A stretch of 64,000 nucleotides of DNA from Coleophoma eucalyptorum. Taxonomy: Eukaryota; Ascomycota; Leotiomycetes; Helotiales; Dermateaceae. The stretch covers positions 1,302,001 to 1,366,000 of the forward strand of contig JALRME010000007.1 of the NCBI GenBank assembly GCA_026120035.1, in the 5' to 3' direction. The first letter of the stretch is position 1. The number at the start of each line of letters is the position of its first letter. A program made the translations under genes and the position numbers. Positions 33,683 to 43,972 of this stretch are shown one piece after another. Below the pieces are notes generated by a model that had not been told where the DNA came from, ran no database searches, and saw nothing but the letters and a program-made list of their open reading frames with translations.

Positions 33683-35323
33683 GATCGCCTCTCCAGAATA
33701 GAGTCAGGGGATGGATGAGCGGTGGGGAGACGCTCTTTGGGGTGGTTTTCGGAAGGAGTGAGTTAGTATTTTCTTGTCTATTCAGAGGTCTTGAGCAGAT
33801 AAAAAGAAAAGTAGAAAGGGTGAATACCTGGAATGCGAAGATCAATGATGAAGGAATCAGGGAAGTTATCAAAGAATAGGTTCGCTTATATAGAGCAACA
33901 GGGGGTTTGCGGGTTGGCCTAAGCGAGAAGATCCTAGTTTTGCACTCTCATGCCTTTGCATGCTCTTACGACCAATAAAAACTAGGGTCTTCTTAAAATG
34001 GTTTTGCAAAAGCATGCGAGTGCACAACTAGGATCCTCTTACTAGAATACTTATATCGGTTGCAAACCTGCTGTTAGCTCATCGATGCAAGCCACCTTTT
34101 CTCCATCTCTCCAAGTCACCGATGAGGAACGCTCGGGCTCGAATTAAAAGATTCTCATCTGCAAATTGGCTCCAGAGTCGCTGCGGCAGCCTTTCTACCC
34201 ATATTAAGCCGCAAGTAGCTTAAGCAGGACTGCAGCAGAAAAAGCTCAGCCTGTTGAGCAAGCAAGCTGATCAAAAATGGCAAGGCAGCAGAGTGTATGG
34301 AATTGTATACCCTGCCCTGACCCTTGTTGGCCACTCATAAGCCGGCTCAAATGTAAGAAGCGCAATTCCTCTGGTAGCTCGTCTACAAGGGGGGGCTGTC
34401 TAGGCTGAGGAGCACTGCAAAATGCTGAGGCTATATCTGCTCGCGCGGCAATTTCAGATATTTCCTTGCGGAAAATCCGTATTGCGGTCTCGAGTATTGC
34501 CCAAATTTTATATGTCAAATATCATGGGCTATTACCTTTGGTTCTTGGCTCACATCGTGATACTTGTCATAACTGTTTTTACAGCTTAATACTAAGCTTT
34601 TAATTCACTCAATTACAAACCGCTTCAGCATTTCGCACCTCTACCTTGATTCTTTCAATGAACAAAGCTTTTAGTGATGCCTTATGGAAGAGTTATCCCA
34701 CTATATGGCTGAATAAATACATAACTATCTGTCTAGATACTACTTAAACACCGGTCACAGCCAATAGCCAACGCAAGATTTCAGCGATTAGGGAGGAAAC
34801 GTAGGCTCAGGCGTTTTGTTGGCAGGAGATTTTAACCTGCCTGGTGCTTTACCAAAGCAACAATTTAAGCGACAAGCGATAGTTCTATTAATCCTACAAT
34901 TGTACAGTCTTTTAAGATATCACGATGAAAATGAAAAATCGAAACTGAGCAAAAAGCTAAGTATATAAAAACTATCAAATCATATTTCATGACGTGAGAG
35001 GGGTTTCAAGCCTCAACCTGTATTTGATTATGCTGATAGGTCGTGATAAGCTCGCACCCCCGCCGCCTGAGTTTGTCCAATTGCAGATTCTACTGGCAGC
35101 CAAATTGTGGGCGAGCGTTCGCTGACCTGGCACCACTAGTGCTCTATGCTTTTCGATACGCGGTGTCAAAAACTGCAATGAAATCTACCCGCAGCTCTGT
35201 TGCAGGGATGTAGTAAAAGCAGCACTACCAGACTGTCCATATATCAAAGGCCTGCAAAAATGTTATCCGTTTTCTTCATTTCCACCTCCGTTAATTATTC
35301 ATTCTTAATGAAAGGAACCAAAG
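33683..35323. other. AT-rich spacer with an inverted repeat, upstream of the 1284-aa gene
   Basis: Contains the promoter of copy 2, the inverted repeat at 33926-34040, the end of duplication unit 2 and the promoter of the large gene at 35324. No other gene was recognised. Confidence 0.5.
33926..34040. repeat. Imperfect inverted repeat with an internal third copy
   Basis: The left arm (33926-33960, agaagatcctagttttgcac...) and right arm (34005-34040, ...gtgcacaactaggatcctctt) pair over about 33 bp with a few mismatches. Between them, actagggtcttctt at about 33981-33994 is a partial third copy in the inverted orientation. The sequence differs from the inverted repeat in unit 1, though it sits at the equivalent place relative to the small gene. 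Confidence 0.7.
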
Positions 35324-38300
35324 ATGAACTCGGTAGAATCTTATGTTATTGGTGCAGGTCAGATCTTTTCTCCGGATGGAGTCATTGATCTCGGCAGCAT
35401 TATTGTTGATCCCCAGCATCCAGGAATGCCTCTTAACTTCCAAGAACGTGTGCCTATTCACAGGTCACAAACCATACAAACCTATAAGCAGGGCTGGACT
35501 GTGACCCATGAACAGCTTTTGTCCGGCCAGGGAAGCACTTGGGATCTCATCCGCACTTCCGTCCTCGGCCGTGAGCCTGATCGCGCTGTGAGCTCTAAAC
35601 ACCACTCCAACAAAGAGTACAGGTTTGCAAGATTAGATACGAATAGTTTTACCCCAGAAAATGAATACATTCGTCAAAGCTTGCTTCGTCCGAAGGTTAT
35701 GGCATATATTGATCGTGGAAGCTTACTCGGAAGCAGGAGTATGTATATGGTGATAGGTGTGCAAGTTGCCTATGGCATGACGGAGGAGGCTACTCCTGGG
35801 AATACCCATAGTACAGCAGCAGCTTCTATGTGGGGTGAGCCCTGGGGTAATACACTATCCGCCAAAGACTTCCAGTTTGAACATGAAAGAAAAGGAATGA
35901 TTGGAAAGTCCCCAGGTGAAGGCACTAGGTCCGTAAGCTGCTACCAGCTGCTTAAAATCAAGACTCGAAGGGGTCTGAGGCATAACACGAATTATTACAA
36001 GCTAGAAGGGTCAGGCGAAATATGGACGAATTTGGACAGGTCACAAAGTTCTGTCAGACTGGCCACCAATGAAAGTATGGATCCTAGTGTTGCAACCACC
36101 CCATGGAGCTCTCCAGCAAATCCAGAAGATGAGATGGTAATTGAATCACAACCTGAGCAGTCACCATACGACATCCAGTTCAGAGACTCAAATGATCAGT
36201 CAATCTTCAGCGACACATCGTATACAAAATCCAACTCCTCTCTGATCGAGCTCGAAGTGAAACAAGATCTAGTACACCAGTTTGCTGATAACCTTTTCCG
36301 GGATATGGAGCTTTTCCACTTTTATAACGAGGCACCGCAACTGATGAGCAGGGAGAGCTTTCTTCGAAATCACAGCCGGATACTCAAACGATATTTTCAA
36401 AAGCTCCCTACCAGTACAGAAAATGCTCATTTGGAACTTATCGTCCAAATGTTAGGCAGAAGTGAAGAGAGAATTGAAATTTCAGCGAAACTGTGGGATA
36501 GAATGTTTCAGCAGCCCCTGACGGAACAAACTTTAGAAGGATTTATGGGCAAAATCCAACATAATCCTCCCACCAGAGAAAGCGATGTTGACAGTCAGAG
36601 CGGTGATGATAGTGATGTTGATATGTCTGAGAATAGTATGGGACAGATACTGAAAGGGAAAGGGTTGCAACCAGAGCAACTAGAAGTACTTTGCGAACAA
36701 TTTCCTACGATGATGCCACTTCTATTTCATGGACCTGTCTTTGCGGAATATAAACGCAGTCTTCGGTACTTCTTGCATCCACCTTCGGATCTTCTAGAAG
36801 CTCTGGACTCCAGGAATATTCACGCAATACAGACGGTCTTGGACAACAACTTTTACGGTGCTGCCCAGGGCGAGTATGTGTGGCTGAAAGAGCTACGTGA
36901 CCGACAGTGTAGCAATGGCGATATTGCCAGACTTCTTCTTGAACAGCTAGAGGACGCTCCGTGGATTTACTTCGAACCAAAAGTCCCAAGAGCCGAAACA
37001 ATCCAACCTACTTTGCACGTACCGCAATGTGTGCACTCTGGTGGCCGGGGTCTCAATTCAACCCGGAAAGAAAATGCAAGCACTTTGAGTTCCGTCTCTG
37101 TCAAAACGTCATCTATAGCTTTCGATGAAGAAGAATTCAAAGAAGCCCTGGCAGAAATCTGCGGACTTGCGGGGGTGGTTCCAACAAATCGAGATCAGCA
37201 ACGATGGGTTGGATCTGTGGCGTTTGAGAACAACAATTCTACTGCTTCAGTCACTTATCATATGGAAGACAAGGCGGGCATGTCACAAACTCGCCCGCTA
37301 CTATCTCGTATGGATGAAGCGCTAGACCGCTTGTGTAGCGCCATTGGCATGGTTCAAGGCCGTGGGCTTTGCTGCAATTGCTACACAATAGCACGTCTAC
37401 CGTATCCCGAAAAAGAAGAGATGGTAGCTGTAGAACTGTGTCGTATAGATGTGAGTCTTGCGGTTGAATTGTTTCAAGCATTGGACTCGTTGTCATCTTC
37501 TCGCACGGAAGCAGCTGCTCGTAGATGCAAAACTGCCGCTAATACCATCCTCAATATCTTTTGTGGTGAAGGATTCAGAGATGAGGTTGAAGGTGGCGAG
37601 GATTCTGAGGACTATATTATTCATATGTGCTCTATGGCTATACAAGTCTTGAGCGTAGGGTTTTTATCGTACTGTCAAGCTCACACTGGGTCGATGGAGT
37701 TGTTCTTTCTTGATAATCCGCTTGAGTCGATTCGACTCTACGGGGCTCAACGACCTTCACCTACAAACCAGCATGTCATTCTGGAGCTACAACAATTGAG
37801 CTGCGTTGGCGACATGTTGCAAGGCAATTCAGTTCTCACCTTCAGATTAGCCCCTGCTACAAATGCGCGAAAGGCGGTCTTAAGAAGTCATAAAGTAGAC
37901 CTCCTCGCTTCACCAGAGGACTTTATAGACACCTGGGGCCCTGGCCAGTTCATCGTCTCCAGCCCACCTGACAAGGAACCGGAAATTCTTTCCATGTTCA
38001 TTGGTGGCGGCATCGTAGAAGTGGTGGACAGTGCCAGCCAATCTCTACATTGGAGCGAAGGCTTTCGTGCTCCAGAGCCTACTGCTGTTCCATTTCTACC
38101 TAGGGACAAAGTCATCATTGGGACAAGAGTGACAGAAAATCCGGCTTGCGACCTGAATCTCGAAGAATGCTGGAAGAGATATGAGGAGTATATGCTCCCT
38201 CTTGGGACCCATGCAGATTACTGGAAGCTTTCCGAAATACAAGCTGGATTGCAAGGAGGGCAGTATCTTAATGTGGTTCTTGCTGGAGCCTGGGAAAGAC

Positions 38301-39178
38301 TGCCAGGTCGAACACTCAAGAAAGAGCTGCTTTCCTATCCTAACGATGCCCTTCTGCAGATCCTGGACTCTGCATGGGGTCTCGAGGTGAGCCTATGCAC
38401 AGCACTGGCACGACGAGTCTTTGTCCGCGAGGCCTTGGCAGATATTATGCCAGCTTTAATAGACTCCAAGGTACCTCAACCAGTGGGCTGGGACACGCTC
38501 AAAAACGAGTGCAACTTCATTCAGGTGCTGAAAAGCACTGATATGAAAGATTGGCTTGAAGGCATGTCTTACTACGCCACAGATTCCTACACGCTTGCAA
38601 TCCAGTGCATTCGATATGGTCTACAAATTCTAGCAAATACGGGAATTGAGCCGGGAAGTGGTTCGTTAGTGGTTGCTTGCATTCGCACAAGTCAGGCATT
38701 TCAGTGTTTCAAGATTGATTGCAGAGACAAGAGCTTCTGGGCAAAGATCCTGGCCGACTCGCCTGACTGCGCTACTTTCGCATATGTCACCACCAAGTGC
38801 CTTCAGAGCAACTATCACTTTTGTCGTGGCCCAATATCGTCTTGGCGTGGGGTCACAGAGATGCTCGAAACCTCAATCTGCCGTCACATTCTCGAAGCCC
38901 AGGATACTGATCCGATGGAGCCTCCATGGGCCTTGGAGGACAATAAAGTGTATCGCATTGGGACTGAAGATTCGGGATTGTACGCTCGAGTAGAGTATCG
39001 TAATGCTGCTGAGGATCCACGTCTAATCATCTCCTTCAGTGAGATTCCACGAGGCTATTATAAACGCTACATGGTGTTCAGTCGGAGACTGCGACACGAG
39101 CGGCTGCGGGAGAGACAGACGTTGTCAAGCAGTGCTAAACCGGTCCTGGTGTCATCTAAGAAACTTATTTTAATTTAG
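35324..39178 (+). CDS. Large single-exon protein of unknown function, 1284 aa
   Basis: One uninterrupted frame in a region where most other genes have introns. There is no signal peptide or transmembrane segment. Residues 1 to about 250 form a compact module (SYVIGAGQIFSPDG, MYMVIGVQVAYG, SCYQLLKIKTRRG). It reminds me of an N-terminal module found in many large fungal proteins, where the pattern is YMVTGLKIARG followed later by FAFRLRKI. I recall that pattern from memory and have not verified it. A low-complexity segment follows at about 250-320. A helical region (about 325-570) contains an acidic patch (DVDSQSGDDSDVDMSE, about 424-439). The C-terminal 650 residues are Cys-containing (GLCCNCYTIA) and globular-looking, with no motif I can name. 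No NACHT, NB-ARC, kinase or protease signature was seen. It borders the duplicated and repeat-rich segment. Confidence 0.7.
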   Translation: MNSVESYVIGAGQIFSPDGVIDLGSIIVDPQHPGMPLNFQERVPIHRSQTIQTYKQGWTVTHEQLLSGQGSTWDLIRTSVLGREPDRAVSSKHHSNKEYRFARLDTNSFTPENEYIRQSLLRPKVMAYIDRGSLLGSRSMYMVIGVQVAYGMTEEATPGNTHSTAAASMWGEPWGNTLSAKDFQFEHERKGMIGKSPGEGTRSVSCYQLLKIKTRRGLRHNTNYYKLEGSGEIWTNLDRSQSSVRLATNESMDPSVATTPWSSPANPEDEMVIESQPEQSPYDIQFRDSNDQSIFSDTSYTKSNSSLIELEVKQDLVHQFADNLFRDMELFHFYNEAPQLMSRESFLRNHSRILKRYFQKLPTSTENAHLELIVQMLGRSEERIEISAKLWDRMFQQPLTEQTLEGFMGKIQHNPPTRESDVDSQSGDDSDVDMSENSMGQILKGKGLQPEQLEVLCEQFPTMMPLLFHGPVFAEYKRSLRYFLHPPSDLLEALDSRNIHAIQTVLDNNFYGAAQGEYVWLKELRDRQCSNGDIARLLLEQLEDAPWIYFEPKVPRAETIQPTLHVPQCVHSGGRGLNSTRKENASTLSSVSVKTSSIAFDEEEFKEALAEICGLAGVVPTNRDQQRWVGSVAFENNNSTASVTYHMEDKAGMSQTRPLLSRMDEALDRLCSAIGMVQGRGLCCNCYTIARLPYPEKEEMVAVELCRIDVSLAVELFQALDSLSSSRTEAAARRCKTAANTILNIFCGEGFRDEVEGGEDSEDYIIHMCSMAIQVLSVGFLSYCQAHTGSMELFFLDNPLESIRLYGAQRPSPTNQHVILELQQLSCVGDMLQGNSVLTFRLAPATNARKAVLRSHKVDLLASPEDFIDTWGPGQFIVSSPPDKEPEILSMFIGGGIVEVVDSASQSLHWSEGFRAPEPTAVPFLPRDKVIIGTRVTENPACDLNLEECWKRYEEYMLPLGTHADYWKLSEIQAGLQGGQYLNVVLAGAWERLPGRTLKKELLSYPNDALLQILDSAWGLEVSLCTALARRVFVREALADIMPALIDSKVPQPVGWDTLKNECNFIQVLKSTDMKDWLEGMSYYATDSYTLAIQCIRYGLQILANTGIEPGSGSLVVACIRTSQAFQCFKIDCRDKSFWAKILADSPDCATFAYVTTKCLQSNYHFCRGPISSWRGVTEMLETSICRHILEAQDTDPMEPPWALEDNKVYRIGTEDSGLYARVEYRNAAEDPRLIISFSEIPRGYYKRYMVFSRRLRHERLRERQTLSSSAKPVLVSSKKLILI

Positions 39179-40150
39179 ATAACTTTCGTTTCGAGCGGGC
39201 GTGGGAGGGGTGATGTTGCTATTGCATAGTTAAGGATAAGTACCCATTCCTTTTTGTGTGCCAAATTCTATTGTCTTACTGTGGATATTCTGCTACACGA
39301 ATAGCCAACTGAGATTTAGGGTGACGATTTCTTAGGTTTTCTGATCTACTTAACTAAATTTAATTACTACACATTTCTGGGCTTCTACTTTATAATCCTA
39401 ATCAATATATAATATACTGCTATGTTCTTAGGATAGCTCCTTCTGAAGCGAGTATAAAGCGAGGACAACAATAGGAGAGATCTGGGACGAAATTAAGCGA
39501 CGGGCAGAACGTGAATTTATTGCCCAGAACACGAGTTCAATACCTATCTTACAGTCATATATATCTTCGCGAAACTCTGCACTGCAAATAACTGTTATTC
39601 TTTTCATTTCTTATACTATCTCTCCAAACTACCTAACCCAGCAATCCTTGGTCCAGCCATTAACGATTCCGTAGTGCAAAAGCATTGCATACTCCGAAAC
39701 CCAACCATCCAAACCCTCTATCCAACGGACCAAGGAGCAAAACGTGTGACTCGATGCGTGCAAGCATCGTTGTGTACCAATCCAACCTATGTCGACCAAT
39801 ATAAATTAGATTAGAAGAGATGGGCTAGATTAGGGCGGTGTTTCCTTTCACCACCCTCGCTCTCCCAACACCTTCTTTCTAGCGATGGTGAAGTGGTAGT
39901 GAAACCAAGGATATCCATCCCATGTATATAAAGAGAGTATGAGACCGAGTAAATGAATAATGATAATAACGCCTCGTGGTATCATGGGTATGCAAAGACC
40001 GAAAATCGAACCAAAAATCAAACCAAGGAAAAGGACTGATGTAAACCAATTTTACTCCCCCCTCTCCCTCCTCTCTCATCTTCCTCTCTTTTCCTTCCTC
40101 CAACTCAGCACAAGCTCATCAATCTCCAGATTGCGCCCTCACTTCCTCAC
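39179..40150. other. Convergent intergenic region
   Basis: Lies between the 3' ends of the 1284-aa gene (+) and the Ser/Arg-rich gene (-). AT-rich, with no gene recognised; both terminators must lie here. Confidence 0.45.
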
Positions 40151-43100
40151 TCAAGACCGGACACGCGTCACGAATACGGGGACATCGGAGAAATCAATCC
40201 CGTATTCATCCCTAACTCCAAGGCTCTTCCTGCGCCCGCCCATTCCAGATCCAGCACTAGCCACCAAGGCGTATCGGCTTTCAGCATCGTCTTGGGCACT
40301 AGAGGTGCGCTCGAAGCCGTATCCCAAGCCGCCAGAGAAGCGATGGTCAAGCCCGAGCATCTCACTTGTGCTATTGACGCGTTGGTGAATTCGAGATGTC
40401 GCCTTCAAATCTTCATTTGTAGAACCTCTGTTGGAGCTGGATTCGTAGTAATTGTTACCTTGCACTCTAGAACTGGGTCTACTTGGGGCTGAAACCATAC
40501 CGCTGCCGTAAGTGCTATCGTACGCATCGTTGGCCGACAGACTGAGTTGTCCACCATAGTCATACGCAGATTGGCGATAGGAATCGAAAGACATGTGATG
40601 ACTCAACTGGTGCTTGCGAACTGCCTGGGGACTTTCAACGCTTTTTCGAGACCGCGCTTTTTGCATGTCCATTGATTTCTGCGTTACCAGGCTTGGCCGT
40701 GCTGAGTTCTTATCCATTGACTTTCGTGATGTTCCAGTAGAGCGAACAGTCTCAGTTGATTTGCGTGCAGTTGTGGGGGTAGAACGAACATTCTCGAGGG
40801 ACTTCCTCTGCTCAAGAGACTTGCGTTGTGTAGACCAGTAGTTCTTCTGAGCAGTCCAAGGATCCACGCCGGAACTGGGCGGTGGCGGAACCTCTCGGTT
40901 TGGCATTTGTGGATTCTTTTGCGCCTGGTTCATGATAGGTGCCTTGCTGGCTGGAAGAGACATGCTTCGATCAGTCAACATGCTAACAGGTGGTTGAGCC
41001 TTCAACTTCTTAGTATACTTCTTCATGTCATCCTCTGTAGGAGCCTTTGGCAAAGGTGGCGCATCCGGCTCTGTAGTCTTCATCTCGTTCTCTCGGGAGC
41101 GAGAGCGAGAATTAGATCGAGATCGCTCTCTGGAACTGCTTCGAGAATCTACATATGGATTCCTTCTTGCGAGGGACTCGTACGACTGCTGACTGTGGAC
41201 CTCTTGTCGGACGCTGCTGCGACTTCTGCTCCGAGAGAATTGCTCCCTTGCCTGATTGGCTCTCTCCTCTGGTGTGAGAGCCTTTTGCGATGACACGAGT
41301 CCTGCTGCGGGAATGAATTTTGGCTGTGGAACTGCAGCGGCCGTGAGCTTTCCAATGTTTGGTTCTGTCTCAACCTTGGCCGTTCGTGCTACTTTCTTGG
41401 GCGTATTTGGCTCAGACATGGCACCAAGAGCAATCTCATACTGGGATCTGCCTAGACTGGAAGAGATATGGTCGTGGGATGTAAGATGTGTCTCAAAGTC
41501 GTTCACCCTAAAAGACTCATCTGGAGTAGAGACGATGGGCCCCTGGATTGACCTGCGAAATTTACTCAATTTTGAAGGAGCCTTGACTGGGGCTTGAACA
41601 GGTGCCTGATAGCTTGATCGCCGGTTGGAATCTGCTTTTTGAACGGCCTTGCTAGCAGTATCATTGTCTTGTAGAACATATGTGGGACTTTGAACATGGC
41701 CTACAGGTGATCTTTCCTCAGCAGAACCAACAGAAAGAATGGTCTTCAAAGTCTCTTTCGATGCAGCATATCTCATCGTGTTGGGGATGGCTGCAATAGG
41801 GAATCCAGATACACGGTTCTCGAGATGCTGCTCGGCTTGGGGAGGTACCGGAGGCACATTCAGCTGGTCTCGACTTCGTTGAGCCTGGATTGTAAAAATT
41901 GGCTGGACTGAGACCGGACGGGCTTTTCTGCCTCTACCTCTAGAGCTAGTCCTATCCTCCAACCCAGATTGGTCAGGTAGACTCTTTTGGCGCTGGTGGG
42001 CAGCGACTTGAGCTCGAGACTCAGCTGCAGCCCACCTCTGCTCAGCCGACTTCATTGGAAGCGAGGGACCAGGTATAGCCTTTCGTGGAATAACGGGAGC
42101 ATCTCGCTGTGGCATTTTTGGAAGTTCCACTGGCATTGCTGGAAGAGAATTCCTGGCTTTAATAGTCTTGTCAGAAGCACCAGAAGTCTGAGAAAATGTA
42201 ACCGACACCATTCTTGGTCTTAATTCTTTGAGCGGTGTTGGAGTCGCCGTTGTCGAAACGACATGAGAGTTTGCACTTCGGAGGGATTTTAGCGACACAT
42301 TGGAGCTATAACCACTATCAGCTTTGGCCAGGGGTTTCTGTGGTGGTCCAGACTCCTTGATTTCTTCGTATCTCGCTGCTGCGTCTCCATGATAACCAGA
42401 GTCAATGCTAGAGCCATGGGAACCCTCAATCGATGGGCGGCCTTCAGCCTCCGCGGCAAAGAGATCGTCCTCCACAGCAGTGTGTTTGCTGGTGGTTTGT
42501 AAAGTTGGCGATCTAGGAGGCGATGCTTCAAAGGAAAATGGACTCATGGCAAGATCCGTCATGTACTCAGTGGCCAACTCCAGAGATTTGTTAGGTGATT
42601 CCTGCAGCCGGAAGTTGAATGCAAAGCTCTGATCAACTACAGTGTTCTTAGCTTCATTAGCTGCTGTGGCCTCAGCCAGGTGCTTGAATTCAGGAAGGGG
42701 TTCTGGTTGGAGCGAGCTTTCGGTTTTCCATGCCGGTTTAATTATTTCATTTGCCACAGTCAAAGTATTACTTCTGCGATGGGCATGGCGGTGACTATCA
42801 GTACTGGGCCTTGGATCAGCTGATTTGAAATAATCATCTTCGGCACCCATGGTCAATGACCGGTTGTCGCTTGGAGTTGGGCTTGCACATCCATTTGTGA
42901 TTCTTAAGCTGCCCAATTTGAATGCACCAATATGTCCATAGTCAAGTTCAGTTGGGGTCAATGCACGAGGAGCATCAGTGAAAAACTGTGCAGGAGGGGG
43001 CATTTCAGTTAAAGGTTCAGGAGCCGGGTGCCTTCGGGGGTTGTGATAGTATCTACGTAATTCGTCTGAAGTTGATGGTGCTTGGACCTGTGATGGAAGA

Positions 43101-43972
43101 GATTGTCGTGACGTAGTAGAAGGTTCAATATAGCTATTCCTCGTTGCAACCCCAGGTGTCAGAAGAGACCTCCGACGAATAGGGGCATAGACAGTAGGTT
43201 CGGGAATAACTCGCTCTGGTATAGGAGACGAGGGCGATGTGGACGTGGAACTGCCCGTGTCTTTGCTTGATGGCCATAATCTTGAAAACCTTTTACTGCC
43301 TTCATCACTTTGTACAGACGGTGTCGGTGCTGGAGTGAGTTGCTCCACCACCAAGGACAATCGTGGTTGATGCGAGAATACCTGTCGTTGGATAAACGAA
43401 GCCCGAGGATTGGGTGGTGGTGGCCTCCTGATTGGACTCTTAGCTGTCGTCATCATTGCACGCTACGTAAACACCACTTACATATCTGGGACAACAGAGG
43501 AAAACTCCTCTCCAGCCATATCAGCCGTGATTGAGTTGCTTCGTGACCATCTTTCCACTACGCTGGGGTCAAAGGCCATTGGCTCAAAGGCTGGAGGGTC
43601 GAAGGCCTGAGAATCGACCGGAGTCGCAACTGGGGCTGGAGCATTCTTTGATGATATACTAAATGACCTGAAGATGCTCGACCGTCGCTTTTTCTTCTCT
43701 TCATCCTTTGGTGGCTCTTCAGGGAAATCCACCACAGCCTCGACCGACGCGTATGTGCTACTACGTTTGTTCGGAGCCCGTACGGAAGGAAAACGCTGAG
43801 CTGGTATCGAAGCCTGTGAGTTACGTCGACTAGGTGCGGCAGAAGCATTTTGGCCCAAGAGCGTGGGCGTCGAAGTATTGGTATTTGTCTTTGGCTTCGT
43901 GAGCTTGTTGGGAACTGTCTTTTGAGGCTTGGCCAGCTTGCGAGGCGCTTCCGCCGACTGACTATTCCCCAT
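40151..43972 (-). CDS. Large disordered Ser/Arg-rich protein with N-myristoylation motif
   Basis: Minus-strand exons are 43972-43482 and 43427-40151, giving 1255 aa. The acceptor used (ATCAG/G) gives VVPDM followed by RPPPPNPR; an alternative AG a few bases earlier would add two residues. The N-terminus MGNSQS fits the N-myristoylation pattern (Gly2, Ser6), so membrane attachment is likely. Almost the whole chain is low-complexity and predicted disordered: Pro/Ser/Lys-rich throughout, an RS-rich block at about 893-941 (SRSRSRSSVRQ, SRERSRSNSRSRSRE), and several RKS/RKSLE repeats at about 1023-1106 that look like basophilic kinase sites. The C-terminus ends in a better-conserved-looking stretch (DEYGIDFSDVPVFVTRVRS). 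I do not recognise a named family. A role as a membrane-linked, phosphorylated scaffold is only a guess. Confidence 0.72.

Larger units (their letters stand above)
33064..34766. repeat. Tandem duplication, unit 2
   Basis: Second, shorter copy of the duplicated unit, starting at the shared CAGGCCTATGTGGACAAGCT and ending near GGTCACAGCCAAT. Differences from unit 1 are a mix of transitions, transversions and small indels, so the duplication is not recent and lacks the strict C-to-T pattern of heavy RIP. Confidence 0.72.

Noticed and set aside
30934..34766. Reading the duplicated region as a LINE/LTR retrotransposon
   Set aside because: No reverse transcriptase, integrase or long terminal repeats seen; the repeats are a tandem gene-bearing unit and short palindromes.
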